Positions 14,423-25,534 of a stretch of 64,000 nucleotides of DNA are shown here, one piece after another. Source of the stretch: Capsaspora owczarzaki ATCC 30864 (Eukaryota > Opisthokonta > Filasterea). The notes beneath the pieces are model-generated. The model did no database searches. It had not been told where the DNA came from and saw only the letters and a list, made by a program, of their open reading frames with translations. The translations under genes were made by a program, and so were the position numbers. The number at the start of each line of letters is the position of its first letter. Position 1 is the stretch's first letter. The stretch lies in the NCBI RefSeq assembly GCF_000151315.2, contig NW_011887302.1, positions 721,081 to 785,080 on the forward strand. Direction: 5' to 3'.

Positions 14423-15146
14423 ACGCAGCCCGCCCCTCGTTCTCCCGAGTCCCAGTATGGGCCACTTTGCATGATGATGAAGATGGTTGCAGTTTGCAGC
14501 TGCCCTTGCTCGAGTTGATCAATGGGAAATGGTTGAAAGTGTGGAATTCAGCATTTTTGGCTTTTCAATACAAACTTTCGACGATTCCGTACGATTCGGC
14601 GAATGGCTGCTCTACGTTGATGAAGCATTTGATCATCGTCAAGGTGGTGGTGGTACACACGCCTTCGTTCAAAGCTCAAACGAGAAGCGAACAAAATCTC
14701 AAGTTGCTTCCTCTCACAGCCTTCCAAAAAACAAAAAAAAAAAAAAAAGAGAGAGAACGACAATAATGTCAAACTTTATGCAGTCCTAACGGCTCAGAGC
14801 GGGTTGATCGTTGCAGCAAGATCTCGGCCGAAAAAAAAAAAAAAAAAAGTTGGAAAAAAGAACCAAAAAAAGGAAGAGGGGAGTAAGCGAGTGTCGAGTT
14901 TGGAACCTCGACCGTCACGAGTCCGCTCGGGCTTTGAGCGGACAGGTGTGACAAGGAGGAAATTGCTTTAGGCTCAATTGCGTATCGTGGTTCCAGTGGC
15001 TCGCTTACAAAATACAATGCTTGGGCAAGTTGCTTTCAAGCAGCACGAATGACGTCAAGCATCGTTTTTCTTTTTTTGTTTTTTTTTGCCAATTCATTCA
15101 AAAAACCCAACCAACCTACAGCAAGAGACAGTACTACCACAATACA
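14423..15146. other. Intergenic region with A-rich tracts
   Basis: About 720 bp between the RTK stop and the phosphodiesterase start. It contains poly(A) tracts near 14731-14750 and 14830-14848. No gene or RNA was recognised. Confidence 0.6.
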
Positions 15147-17087
15147 ATGCATTGCAATCGATTCGAGGCAAGAAATGACAAAGTCGTAAGCGCAAACGAA
15201 CGGATCTTTTGGTCAGTCGCTTTTTCGATCCTGATGACCGCGTCCGCACCCGTCCTACTCTTCCTCTTCTGCGCTGCAGTTGCGACTGCTGCGAGTGCAT
15301 GGGCCGCTCCAGTTCCAAACGACACTCCTCGCGTCGTCTTGGTCTCAATGTACCTTCACCATTACGCTTGAGTGTCAAACCCTGTCGGAGAACTCACTTT
15401 TTGGGATTCGACTCTTCTTTTTGGGTCGTCATCATCAGAGACGGGATGCGCTACGACTACCTCACACGCGCTTACAATCAAGGGGACATTCGCATCCCGA
15501 ATCTGCTCAAGCTCATCCGTGGAGGCGTGTGGAGTCCCGCTGGTGCGATCAGCGAATTTCCCGCAGTCACCTTTCCCAGCCATACGTCGTAAGCCGGAAA
15601 GGCAGTGTTCGATGCATGTCAGCACGACATGTCCAAGTTTACTGAGCGAGAGTGAGAGGGTGCAACACAGAATGATTACTGGAGTCCCTCCTGCGCGGCA
15701 TGGAATTGTCGCCAACAACCTCCTGGATCCTGCGAACACGAACGCCGACATGAACTACTTCTACCCAGGCATCACGGCCCAGACAGTCTTTGATGCGTGC
15801 AACTCGCGAAACTTTACGACCGCCGCGATTGACTGGCCCGTCACAGGTTGGTCCCCAGGTTGCGGGGGGAGGAGACGGTTTCCAAAGTCTCAATTCTGAT
15901 ATATTTTGCGTATTTTGCGGAAGCACAGTCGGAGCGCCCATCACGTACTTGTTCCCGGGAAACGTGGACGCTCCAAACAGTCTCGATGAGGCCAGATGGC
16001 TCTTTTCTGCTTGCAAGGGCCCAGTCTACGACATTCTGCCGACGCCCCAATCGATGCGCCAAGTGTCGGATGATCAGCGCGGGCAGATTGCACAGCGCTT
16101 TCACACAGACTTGCTGCCACAGTTCATGGCGTTGCATTACGACGATCTTGATGAGATTGAGTCAGTGAGCCGTTTTTTTTTGGTCGGGGGTTTGGAGGCG
16201 TTTGAGTTGGATTGTTCACAAGGGGATTTTTGGTTTGCTGTCAGACACGCAACGGGAGTCATGAGCCAGGCCGCCATTGCCCAGCTCGAGTACATTGATG
16301 CATCGCTTGGAGATGTCATTGCCACTGTGCAAAAGAACGGCGTTTTCGACAGCACAACATGGATTGTGGTCTCGGATCATGGTCAGTTTTGTCGTTTTCT
16401 GCGCGTGTTCTCACCGCTAAAAGCATCTAATCCTCACTCACACACGCACATTTCTACGCCGACAATCGGTCATTCACACAGGCTTTTCAAACATTTCCAC
16501 CGTGATTTCGCCAGCAACCGTGTTTGAAAAGTACAATCTCACGACTCCTCAGAATGGATTGGATTACGTTGCATACTATGTCAGCAGCGGTGGATGCTCT
16601 GCCATTTATGTCAATGCGAATGCCTCCACGGCCCAACGAACGCTCGTGGACCAGGCTCTCAACGAGTTTATTGCGCAAAACTCTGACTCGCTGTATCACG
16701 TGTGGTCGCCCGCCGAACTGCTGCCCTACGCCGCCTTCCCCGACGCCTATGTCGTTCTCGAGTCCAACTTGAATGTCATGTTCGTGGACAATCCGGCTGG
16801 TGAGTGTTGTAGCAATTTGTTCGTTTGTTTCCCCGTTTTGTGTGGCTGAGAAGTGTGTGCTGCATCCCAATTCAGCGCCGGTTGTCAGCAAGGCCACCCA
16901 CGGATGGAGTCCGAATCACGGCGCCGAAATGCGCGCAAGCTTTCTGGCCTACGGTGCCAACATTCGCTCGAACGTGCAAATCGACTCTGTGCGATTGATT
17001 GACATTGCGCCGACCATTGCCGCAATCATGGGCTTGGACATGCCGAGCACTGAAGGCCGTGTATTGAGCGAGCTTTTTGTCTCATGA
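15147..17087 (+). CDS. Ectonucleotide pyrophosphatase/phosphodiesterase (alkaline phosphatase superfamily)
   Basis: Seven exons (15147-15349, 15439-15588, 15671-15846, 15929-16160, 16245-16381, 16482-16799, 16876-17087) give about 475 residues. A strongly hydrophobic N-terminal segment (about residues 22-52) is a signal peptide or signal anchor; an internal Met at 15234 is an alternative start. The ENPP metal-site motifs appear in order: VSIDGMRYDYL (rebuilt across intron 1), the nucleophile Thr in VTFPSHTS followed by MITGVPPARHG, an EHATG region standing where family members have DxxGH, VVSDHG, and THGWSPNHG. Together they imply a two-zinc phosphodiesterase acting on extracellular nucleotides or lysophospholipids. 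Introns 4 and 5 use GTCAGT donors. Intron 4 (16161-16244) is 84 nt, a multiple of three, and open in frame, so that exon boundary is the least certain. Confidence 0.85.
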
Positions 17088-17218
17088 TTGTCAAGCGTTG
17101 GTGAGTTTGAAGAACGTAAAACAAGCAAATTCTCGTTTCCAGCCATTTTCGTATCCTTTTGTTTCATTTCATTTTCATTTCATTCATTTATTATTATTTT
17201 TTCCCAATAATTCTCAAA

Positions 17219-17435
17219 ATGCGTTTGGCTTGGTTGCTGGCTGTGCTTTTGTTGGTTGGCCTCGTCGCTAGCCCTTTCGTCGTTGGTCAGTTCCAGCCAC
17301 CCACCTTCCTCGTCATTCCCCCCCAAGCTCAGCACAACTTAGCTCAACACAACAACAGCAACACACGATCTCGCGTTGAAGAAGAAGCGCAAGAACAAGT
17401 CGAAAGGAAAAAAAAAAATGTGATCGCAGATCTTT

Positions 17436-17467
<32 letters not shown>

Positions 17468-18782
17468 TTCAATCATCCGCTTTCTCCTCCAGTCAGTCAG
17501 TCGAATCCGAGGCTGCGTTGCGTTTGAGCCAATCGCGTCAACATGCTGTGATGTTTCGTGATTTGCATACGCAGGTCGAACGCGACGCACTGACACCGCA
17601 TTGCAAGCGAGAAGAGCGATGAATGATTTTCAACGGCTTTTTTTTTTTTTTTTTTTTTTTTTGGGATGTTGACGTGGTGCTGCGTTTACACTGAGTGCAG
17701 CGGGATCGGATCACTTTTTTTGTTCGCTCGGTGGCAATCCATCAATGGTGCGGTTGGCAACGAGAGGCTGCTGAGGTGGATGTCTTCAAATTTCGCCTTT
17801 CTGTCTGTTCCTTCTGGACGATCAAGTGCTCACTCGAAGATTCATTTTGTCCTCCTTTTGCGCTCACATCGTGACTTTGTGCCTTGTTGTGACAGTTCGC
17901 GCTCAGGACGTTGAAGATGAGACCGTCGTCGAAGGCGAGTCCGATGGCATTGTTGTAAGTCCGTTTGTTCGTCTCATTCGCCCAGACTGGCTTTGATCTT
18001 TTGGAGTCGACCTCATTGATTTTTTTTCTCTCTATTTCTCGTTCATCGCAGGACATCCCCGATGTTAACTTCTCGGAAGAGGAGTTCCGCATTGCTGGCC
18101 CTTCCCCCGACGTCAAGACTACCATTCTGTTTACCGAAACTCAAGACAACGGTGGGTTGCTTTTGGGATTGAATGCTGTCGCGTCTTGTTGCTGTTGTTT
18201 TTGCTTGTCGTCCATCCGCCCTCGACTCACATTGGAACAAACTCCCTCAATCCAGAATTCCCCGGCGGCGAGATTGTTCGCGCTCTCATCGGCGTCTCCA
18301 ACACTGGCCTGAACGACATTACCGTCATTGGCGTTGTTGGCCAGTTCCGTCACCCCCAGGATCTCAAGCACATCAACCAGAACTTCACCGCCAAGGAGCT
18401 CGGCGTCAACGTCGTTGCCCAGACCCAGGCCTCGTTCGAGTATGTCTTCCGTCCCGAGTACGAGGCTCGCTCGCACTTCCTCATCCTGAACATCTACTAC
18501 AACGACACGACTGGTGCCGAGTACGTCGACTCTGTCTTCAACAGCACTGTCACCGTCATTGAGGCCGACGAGCCCTTCCAAATCGAGACTCTGTACACCA
18601 TTGTCACCCTGATTGCCCTCATTGGCGGCGGTGGTTTCTTCGCGTACCAGCAGCTTGCCCCTCAATCGGCCAAGAAGACCAAGAAGGTCACGGCTATCGA
18701 GACTGGCACTTCCAGCTCTGGCAGCAACGAATGGCTTTCCAACTTGAACACACAGCCAGTCGGCAAGAAGGTTCGCAAGTAA
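17219..18782 (+). CDS. SSR1: Translocon-associated protein subunit alpha (TRAP-alpha)
   Basis: Four exons (17219-17285, 17896-17954, 18052-18151, 18256-18782) give about 250 residues. The order is a cleavable signal peptide (MRLAWLLAVLLLVGLVA), a short acidic segment (VEDETVVEGESDG), a lumenal domain with FPGGEIVRALIGVSNTG and an FEYVFRPEYEARSHFLILN core, one membrane helix (LYTIVTLIALIGGGGFFAYQ) and a Lys-rich cytosolic tail ending GKKVRK. This is the layout of TRAP-alpha, a subunit of the ER complex that assists Sec61 in translocating nascent chains. The tail is shorter than in vertebrates. Intron 1 is long (610 bp), starts with GTCAGT and contains poly(T) tracts at 17434-17457 and 17638-17662. 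The start was chosen because it gives the signal peptide. Confidence 0.92.
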
Positions 18783-19261
18783 AAAAACAAAACAAGGAAA
18801 GTTTTAACGCAGCTTCCCCCCCAACCCAACCCCCCCTGTTTTTTTATTCCTTGCAGCGAAAGCTAAGGCAACCCATGATTGCATTCAGTTGTCAAGAATA
18901 CACCAAACGTCTTTTCTATCTTTTGTAGATCTAGCAGCTCGGATAACGGATTTTTGAGTTTCATTTGCGTTTTGTCGAGCTCGTTATGGACGAAGCGGAG
19001 TACTTGCAAGGCGTGCAGCACATTCACGAACGAATGTTCAGCTTGTTTTCGCTTGCCTACACTGTCCTTTTCTTCTCTGAAGTCGTTCATCGCGCTGCTC
19101 CGAGTGAATTTTAACAAACGCATGTATTGAAAGGTGCGTGCATGTGTGTGTATGTGTATGTGTGAAAGGAGGCACCAATCAAACAAACACACAAACAAAC
19201 AAACAAACAACAGGCACAAAATTTGGTTGGCATTTTGGCAGAGGTTGCCCAAAGAGTTGTT
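18783..19261. other. Convergent intergenic region with AAAC repeat
   Basis: About 480 bp between the SSR1 and ClpP 3' ends. It holds a GT-rich stretch near 19140-19164 and an (AAAC)n repeat at about 19180-19211. No gene was recognised. Confidence 0.65.
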
Positions 19262-20498
19262 TTACACTGGGACAGTAATGTCACGCTTTTGAATGACTTG
19301 GTCAATGATTCCAAACTCCTTGGCCTCTTCGGGATTCATAAAGTAGTCGCGTTCGGTGGCATCCTCTGCAAACACAAAACCAAGAAACACGCGGAGATTC
19401 ATCAGAAATGACCCTTGACCAGGAGCTTCACGATGACAAAAGCAAACATCACGAATGCGTACCAATGCGTTTCAGGGGCTGACCAGTGTGCTCAACATAG
19501 ATTCGGTTCAGCATCTCGCGCATTTTCAGAATTTCGCGGGCTTGGATGGCAATGTCAGACGCTTGACCCTGAGCGCCACCCAGAGGTTGGTGAATCATGA
19601 CACGAGCATGTGGGAGGATGAAGCGCTGCCCCTTGGCACCGGCGGCCAGAATCAAAGAGCCCATCGATGCTGCCTGACCCATGCAGATGGTCGACACTGG
19701 AGACTGGACGTACTGCATCGTGTCATAGATTGCCATGCCGGCCGTCACCACGCCACCGGGACTGTTGATGTACATGTGTATTGGCTTGAGTGGATTGTCG
19801 CCTTCAAGGAAGAGCAACTGGCCGACAATCACAGATGCCGTGGAATCGTCAATCTGGTGCGGGGAGCAAAAATTTGAGCAGGAGTGAGTACCGCTGACAC
19901 CGTTCCACCTCCTACAAATCCAACCATAAGATGGTCATTTACAGGTCCCATGAGACAGATGATGCGTTCTCGCAGCAATCGTGAGAACAGATCAAACCAG
20001 CGCTCCGATTTGCCCTATAACAGCATTCGATCTCAGTGAGTTCCGACAGTCTTGGTCAACCCAGAATTCAATGCCATCAACAAAAAACCCCAGGTTGCAG
20101 ACGCAATGCTTGAACGCGCTTCGCCAGACAGTCCGTTCAGCCTCGGGTCTGATTGATGACGAGTAGGAGACCAAGAGCCAAGAACGAATTCTGTTACCGT
20201 GTTTTCGACCACCGTCGGGATGACACCTGCGCCCACCGTCGGCGAGGCGTACGAGTAGAAGGGCGATCCTGCAGAAGAGGACTTGGCCACCATCGGCGAC
20301 AGGCTGCTCGTTGCGGCCAGAACGGAGGAAAGCGCGGCTGCTGCTGGTGCTTGCGCGACCGCGCTGTGCACGGCGGCCTGGGCATTTGAAGAAGAGTCAT
20401 ACAGATTCAAACAACGGAAATTGAGAGAGGGGGAACTTTTGGTCTGGAGCAGCAGAAGCGGAGGCTCAAACCTGAACGAGATGCTGGAATCGGCTCAT
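19262..20498 (-). CDS. CLPP: ATP-dependent Clp protease proteolytic subunit, mitochondrial
   Basis: Five exons (20498-20472, 20377-20198, 20014-19943, 19853-19463, 19365-19262) give 257 residues. The first exon is only nine codons (MSRFQHLVQ). It joins to an Ala/Ser-rich segment to form a mitochondrial presequence of about 50 residues, so the exon 1 choice rests on that logic and on a GTTTGA donor. The mature part matches ClpP throughout: [36 protein letters not shown], the nucleophile in GQAASMGSL, the catalytic His in [10 protein letters not shown], and the Asp region [15 protein letters not shown]. It lacks the long C-terminal tail of animal CLPP. It would assemble as a double-heptameric barrel in the matrix, working with ClpX. 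Confidence 0.94.
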
Positions 20499-20789
20499 CG
20501 ACTCTGGATGAAGTGCAAATACAGGGACTGTGCGTCAATGCGTTCATCACAAGTGTAGCTAGATACATTGAGAGAGAGTACATGCATGAAATGACCATGG
20601 ATTGATGCGACATCATCAAAACGAGCGTTTGGCTTGACTTTCGAAAAAAAAAAAAAAGGTGTCTATTCACAAAGCATTAGATTTGCACAGCAAACAAACA
20701 CTCAAAGACCACAAAAGAGCTACATTTGCATGTTTGCTAAAACGGCAAAAGGGGAAGAGCTGAGCCCCCCCAAAACAACGCGAGCTCGT

Positions 20790-21896
20790 TTAAGCAAACT
20801 TGAGGCCAGAGATGGCAGACTCGAGAGCCTTGACATCCCAGTTGACAAGGCGACCGTCAGAGCCAGTGGTGGTGAACTTGGTGACGCGGTCCTTGGTGCC
20901 AGCAAAGAGCGAAAGCTGGGTGATGGGGTTTTGGTGGACAGTGTCAAGGGCAGTCTCCTCACCCTCGGTGGCGCGGGTGTCGAGGTTGCGGAACTTGGAC
21001 ATGGCGTTGCCCTCGACGGCAGCCTTCTTGACGGCGTGGTCGAGCTTGTTGACAAACTTGGGGGTGCCCGACGAGACGTCCCAGAGAGCGGGGTAGTACT
21101 CAAAGCCGGCCGTGATGATCGAGTTCTCGGACGCCCAGAGCAGGGTGACGTAGGGGAGGGTCGAGAAGGTGACAGTCTTGGGCTCGGTGGCGTCGCCAGC
21201 CTCGACGACAGAGATGCTCGAGTTGTGGCTGACCCAGGCGAGACGGTTGCCGGAGGGCGAGAAGGCGACCGAGTGAACCCAGCCACCAGGGCCGTGCGAG
21301 AGCTCGCGGACGCAGTCGCCAAAGGCGTTCTTGCCACCCCAAGGAGTGGGCTGGGGCTTTTCGTCGACGCCCTTGATGCCGGCAAAGAAGATGCGCGTCT
21401 TAAAGTCGGACGAGCCGGCAGCCAGCAGGACGTTGTTGGGGTGCCAGTCGAGGGTCAGGACGGTGGAGCGGATGGGCTTCTTGATGTGCTTGCTGACCCA
21501 CCAGTCGTGCTCAGCCTCAAAGTAGCAGATTGAGATGAGGCGGGCGCCCGAGGCGACGGCAAACTTGTCCTCCTTGGGGGACCAGCGGACAAAGGTGGCC
21601 GCGCGGTTGATGCGCAGGATGACAAGAGAGGGCTTCCACTCGTTGTCGGTGATCGTCCACACGTAGGCGTTGCGATCGGCGCCGCACGAGACAATGCGGT
21701 TGGTGTTGGCAGCCCAGTCGAGCGACGTCACACGCTGGTCGTGGCCGGTGAGGACCTGCGACTTGACCCAGGTGTTGCCCTCCTTCTTGTAGATGTGGAT
21801 TTCGTGGTTGTTGGGCGAGAAGGCCAGCTGCGAGCGGTCCTTGTTCCAGGCATGGCACGAGATGGGCTCCGACAGAAGGTGGTGCGGTTCCGACAT
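20790..21896 (-). CDS. ARPC1: Arp2/3 complex subunit 1 (p41-Arc), WD-repeat protein
   Basis: A single uninterrupted ORF of 368 residues, close to the 370-372 of animal ARPC1. The start MSEPHHLLSEPISCHAWNKD and segments such as LTGHDQRVTSLDWA, CGADRNAYVW, ILRINRAATFVRWSP and LTLDWHPNNVLLAAGS are typical of the seven-blade propeller of this subunit. The C-terminal blade ends GSDGRLVNWDVK. In the Arp2/3 complex it contacts ARPC4/5 and nucleation-promoting factors during branched actin assembly. It is one of few intronless genes in the window and has strongly C/G-ending codons, as expected for a highly expressed gene. The long plus-strand ORF over it (20634-21533) is an antisense shadow caused by that codon bias. 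Confidence 0.97.
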   Translation of the reverse strand: MSEPHHLLSEPISCHAWNKDRSQLAFSPNNHEIHIYKKEGNTWVKSQVLTGHDQRVTSLDWAANTNRIVSCGADRNAYVWTITDNEWKPSLVILRINRAATFVRWSPKEDKFAVASGARLISICYFEAEHDWWVSKHIKKPIRSTVLTLDWHPNNVLLAAGSSDFKTRIFFAGIKGVDEKPQPTPWGGKNAFGDCVRELSHGPGGWVHSVAFSPSGNRLAWVSHNSSISVVEAGDATEPKTVTFSTLPYVTLLWASENSIITAGFEYYPALWDVSSGTPKFVNKLDHAVKKAAVEGNAMSKFRNLDTRATEGEETALDTVHQNPITQLSLFAGTKDRVTKFTTTGSDGRLVNWDVKALESAISGLKFA

Positions 21897-23126
21897 TGTT
21901 GGCTTGAGAGCTTTTGTTTTGGCTTTGTTTTAGAAAGACACTGGTTTTGAATGGATGTTTGACAGCGGACTCTGGCCAGTCAACACTGCGCTTTGAGTTT
22001 TGGCAATCCTAGAAATACCAAACAAAAAAAAAAAAAAAAAAAAAAAAAAAGTGAGTGAAATTTGAAAAAGGAAATGTTTGGGTTCAAAAAAATAAAAAAT
22101 AAATAAAAATAAAATAAAACAGAATGAAGTTTGAGTTTACAGCGAGCGACATTGACGACAGGGACAGCGACACACACACACACCCGGCGGGCGAGCGAGC
22201 GCAACAAGATCGGCAGTGAGTAAGTGATGGACGGGGCGTGGGGGAGTCGGATGAACAGCAGAAGGAAGAAACCAGCGAAAAGAATGGCAAAAAAAAAAAA
22301 AAGAAACGATCTTTGGATTGTTGCGGCTTGCTTTTCACAGCGAGCTGCTGCTGCAGTCAGCTGAACGAGGGAGAAGAGCAATGCGAAACAGACACAAGGC
22401 AAACTGTGTTAAGGCAGGCGAGATGAGGGAAGAAGAAGAAGAAGAAGAAGAAGAAGTGGAGGATGGAAAAAAAAATAAAAAAAAAAGAGCAAGAAAGCAA
22501 ACAAAAACTGATGGAAAAACTGATGGAAGAATTACAACGCAAAACGAAAAGAAACATACAAAAAGTTTGGAGTGAATTTGTATTGAATTTGTATTGAATT
22601 TGGAAGTGGAACTGAAATCGACTTTTGGCTGCAGACTTGTTGATTGTCGCATTGATGAGATGAAAAAAATGTTCATTTCTGAGCGAGATTGTTTTTTTTT
22701 GGTCTCAGTTTTGATTTTCTTTGTTTGACTGTTCTCGCTGTTCAGGTTGCCAATGCTTGCTTTTGACTGATGACGCTTTTTCGCTCCAACCTCTGTCGCT
22801 CTTCCTCGTTCTGCCAAACCTCCCTCTCTTTCCTCTCAAATTACAACAAACCAATCCCTCGTGGCTCGACTCTATTGTGCGATAGCGGCTGTTGTTTTGA
22901 GGGGGAGGGGCTGGTGCGTCCACCTCGCTAAACCCTATTTCGCTGTGCCGCTCTTCTCTTCCCTCTCTCTCTCACTCCATCGCCGCCCTTTCTCCTGCTG
23001 TTACAACCCTTTGATGTTGCTGACTTTTACTTCTCTTTCTATCTCGGCCCGTGCTCACTGCAAACCCCATCCGCGTGTCCGTTTTGTGTCAGAACAGCCA
23101 AAAAAAAAAGCCTCAAAAAGCCGAAA
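21897..23126. other. Divergent intergenic region, low complexity
   Basis: About 1.23 kb between ARPC1 and EcsC start codons. It contains a poly(A) run (22024-22050), an AT-rich AAATA block (about 22086-22118), an (AAG)n repeat (about 22430-22456) and long pyrimidine stretches near 22930-23045 just before the EcsC gene. ORFs here are low complexity. No gene was recognised. Confidence 0.65.
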
Positions 23127-25232
23127 ATGATGACCAACTCCGACAGTTGCGGCGAACTGGTCGCTGTGCCGAGCCCGCCGCCGCCGTCTGCGCTGGCGTC
23201 TGGAGTTGCGCTGTCGAACGCACTGGTGTCGTCGCTGCCGAGTCTGGCGGAGGCAACTCCCGCTGCAAGTACTCCAACAGCGACGACGACGAGCGAGGAA
23301 ACTACCGACACCAACCAGGCTGTCTCAGCCAGCCTTCCCGCGCATAGTCCCGGGCCCGGTGCCGATGAGGAAACCGGACCCGTCGTTTCGATTGCCAGCA
23401 TGATGAACGAGTACGAGTCGCGTATTGCTCGAGAAGTGCTCAAGTGGGAGCGCGACACGTTGCACGAGGTCCACCAGAGCCACAAATCTAAGAAGAAGCT
23501 CGAACAAGCTGTTGCCGCAACCCCGCCGAGAACGGCAACTCCTACGCCCTCTCCCGCTCCGGCCACCACAGCCGACGCCGACAGTGCCAAGGCTGCACAA
23601 CCAGGAGCCGCCACGTCCTGGTGGGATTGGTTGACTGGCTCGAGCGCCATTTCTCAGATGACGACCAACGCCATTTATGACTGGTACGTATTGCGATGCA
23701 GGGAGGCCGTTGACACGGAAGGTTTTGTGAGACAAGTGCCCGATTTCTTGTTGCGACCGCACACTAACGCCTCTGCCGATTTGATTGCGTTTTCTTTTTT
23801 GCTGTTTGCCCCATTTTCATCCCACTCGTAGCCTCGTGAGAATCGAATCGCTGGCCCTCGACACCGTCTCCCTCGACGCGCTGCAGCACAACATGATGAC
23901 GTTTGCAGCGCGCAGCGGCTTGGCGGAAAGCATTCACTCGCCTGCAGAGTTTGACCTGTTTACGCTCCAGCAGCTGGACGAGCTGGCTGCCACTTACGCG
24001 TCCCCGTCGTACCTGGCGTCGTTCATCCAAGGCGCTGGTCTCGGCCTTGGCGGGCTGCTCTTCATGACGGCAGACATTCCCCTGCTGATTGCGCTGAACT
24101 GCCGCGTTCTCGCTCAGCTCGGCTACATTTATGGCGGCCAGTACTACGCCAAGCCCGCCGTCGTTCTGCACCTGTTTGTGTCTTCGTGCTCCTCCATGCT
24201 TGCGGAAGCCCAAGACGATGCTGTGCGTGCACACAGCGCCGCCCACGATCTTGTTAGCGAGTGGCAGCGTCGTGTTTCGCTCGAGACGCTTCGCAAGGAC
24301 GTCATTACCGATGTGGAGAAGGGCGTTGTCACTGAGGTGATCAAGAATGTGAGTAGCCCGTGTTTCGTTTTCTTTTGTGCGGCGATTGCAATTCCTGTGA
24401 TGCCGAAACTCATTTGTCATTGTCGCTTGCTTTCCTTCCCTTCCATTCCCTTCCCTTCCCTTCCCTTTGCCCCCATCCTTCCCACAAACAGATTTCAATC
24501 TTCCTGGCGGCCCACTTTGCAAAGAGCAAGCTCCTCCAGCTCATCCCTGTTGTGGGTGGCGCTGTGGGAGCAGGGTCAAACTACTTTTTCACCGCAACGT
24601 GCGTGCGCAACGCGCAGATGACGCTCCGTCGTCAGTACCTTGACCGCCGTTTCGGAATGGCGGCTGTGCACGCGTGTCTGGACGCCCAAGACGACGAGGC
24701 GTTTGCATGGACGCTTGTCGATCACGCCGAAGACGATGGCGATTTTGACGAGTTTGCAAAGTCGCCGTCGCCGGATGAATTTGTGTCGACAACCAGCGGC
24801 CAAGGGCTGCTTGTGCATGATGTGGCGATCGAGCAAACGGAAGACGAGGAGGCAGCTCGCATTGCGCTCTCCTTGAGCATGCAGCGTGTGTCGGACTTGG
24901 AGCACCATCCGCTGATGGGCGTGCCGGCGCTGTCCGAGCTCCCTGCGCATTCCGCCCGCACTCACAAGGGTGGCTCTACATCGTCCGGCTTGTCTGCGAG
25001 CTATCTTTCCGCCACTCAGTCTTCTTCTTCGACGTCGACCGGGACCTCCACGGCCTCCACCCCGTCCTCCTCCAGGCCCCCGATGACTGGTGACGAGCAT
25101 CCCTTGACCTTTTCATTCTCAGGCGTGTCGGAAGAGAACTGGAAGAGCTTTAACGATGAGATTGATCACGGCGAAGTGAATCAAGCAGCGGCTGCTCGCA
25201 TCGATGCCGCGTTGACCGAGCAGCTCATGTAA
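23127..25232 (+). CDS. EcsC-domain protein with a C-terminal UIM-like motif
   Basis: Three exons (23127-23683, 23832-24348, 24492-25232) give 604 residues. Residues 1-100 are Ser/Pro/Ala-rich and probably disordered. About 100-420 is an EcsC-like domain: a charged helix (MMNEYESRIAREVLKWERD), WWDWLTGSSAI, the hydrophobic GGLLFMTADIPLLIALNCRV, and LIPVVGGAVGAGSNYFFT. EcsC domains were named from a Bacillus gene next to an ABC transporter and are common in bacteria, rarer in eukaryotes, with unknown biochemistry. Downstream, EDEEAARIALSLSMQR fits a ubiquitin-interacting motif (acidic run, then Ala-x-x-x-Ser), followed by a Ser/Thr-rich tail. Hydrophobic hairpins suggest membrane association. 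The start could equally be the second Met, one codon on. Confidence 0.85.
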
Positions 25233-25301
25233 CGATGAGTTGAAACGCAGTCATGTAAAGTTCACGGATTCTCGCTCTGTTCGTTCCGTCTGTTCTTTTT
25301 G

Positions 25302-25346
<45 letters not shown>

Positions 25347-25534
25347 GGCTGTACCGTCTGAACTGTATTGTTGATGTACTCTACATTTGTTGTTGTCAAA
25401 TGAGTGGCTCTGCTGCCACCATCAGTAAATGGAAAAAAAGACAAACCACAAACAAAACACAAAGAGAACAGTTTCTGAATGCGTTTGATTCAACACAAAG
25501 AAGCACAGGGGCATCCCGCTTCTGCTCTGCACGA
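25233..25534. repeat. Convergent gap with (GT)n microsatellite
   Basis: The 302-bp gap between the EcsC and homoserine kinase 3' ends holds an uninterrupted (TG)n microsatellite at about 25303-25343. Nothing else was recognised. Confidence 0.85.

Noticed and set aside
16161-16244. Reading through intron 4 of the phosphodiesterase as coding
   Set aside because: It is open and a multiple of three, but T/G-rich, has GT...AG ends and would interrupt the conserved DxxGH-equivalent region; kept as an intron with lower certainty.
20634-21533. Plus-strand ORF of 299 codons
   Set aside because: Lies entirely antisense to ARPC1, whose protein identity is unmistakable; codon bias of that gene leaves antisense frames open.
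23039-23650. Minus-strand ORF of 203 codons
   Set aside because: Antisense to EcsC gene exon 1; Val/Ala-rich composition is a shadow of Ser/Ala/Pro codons.
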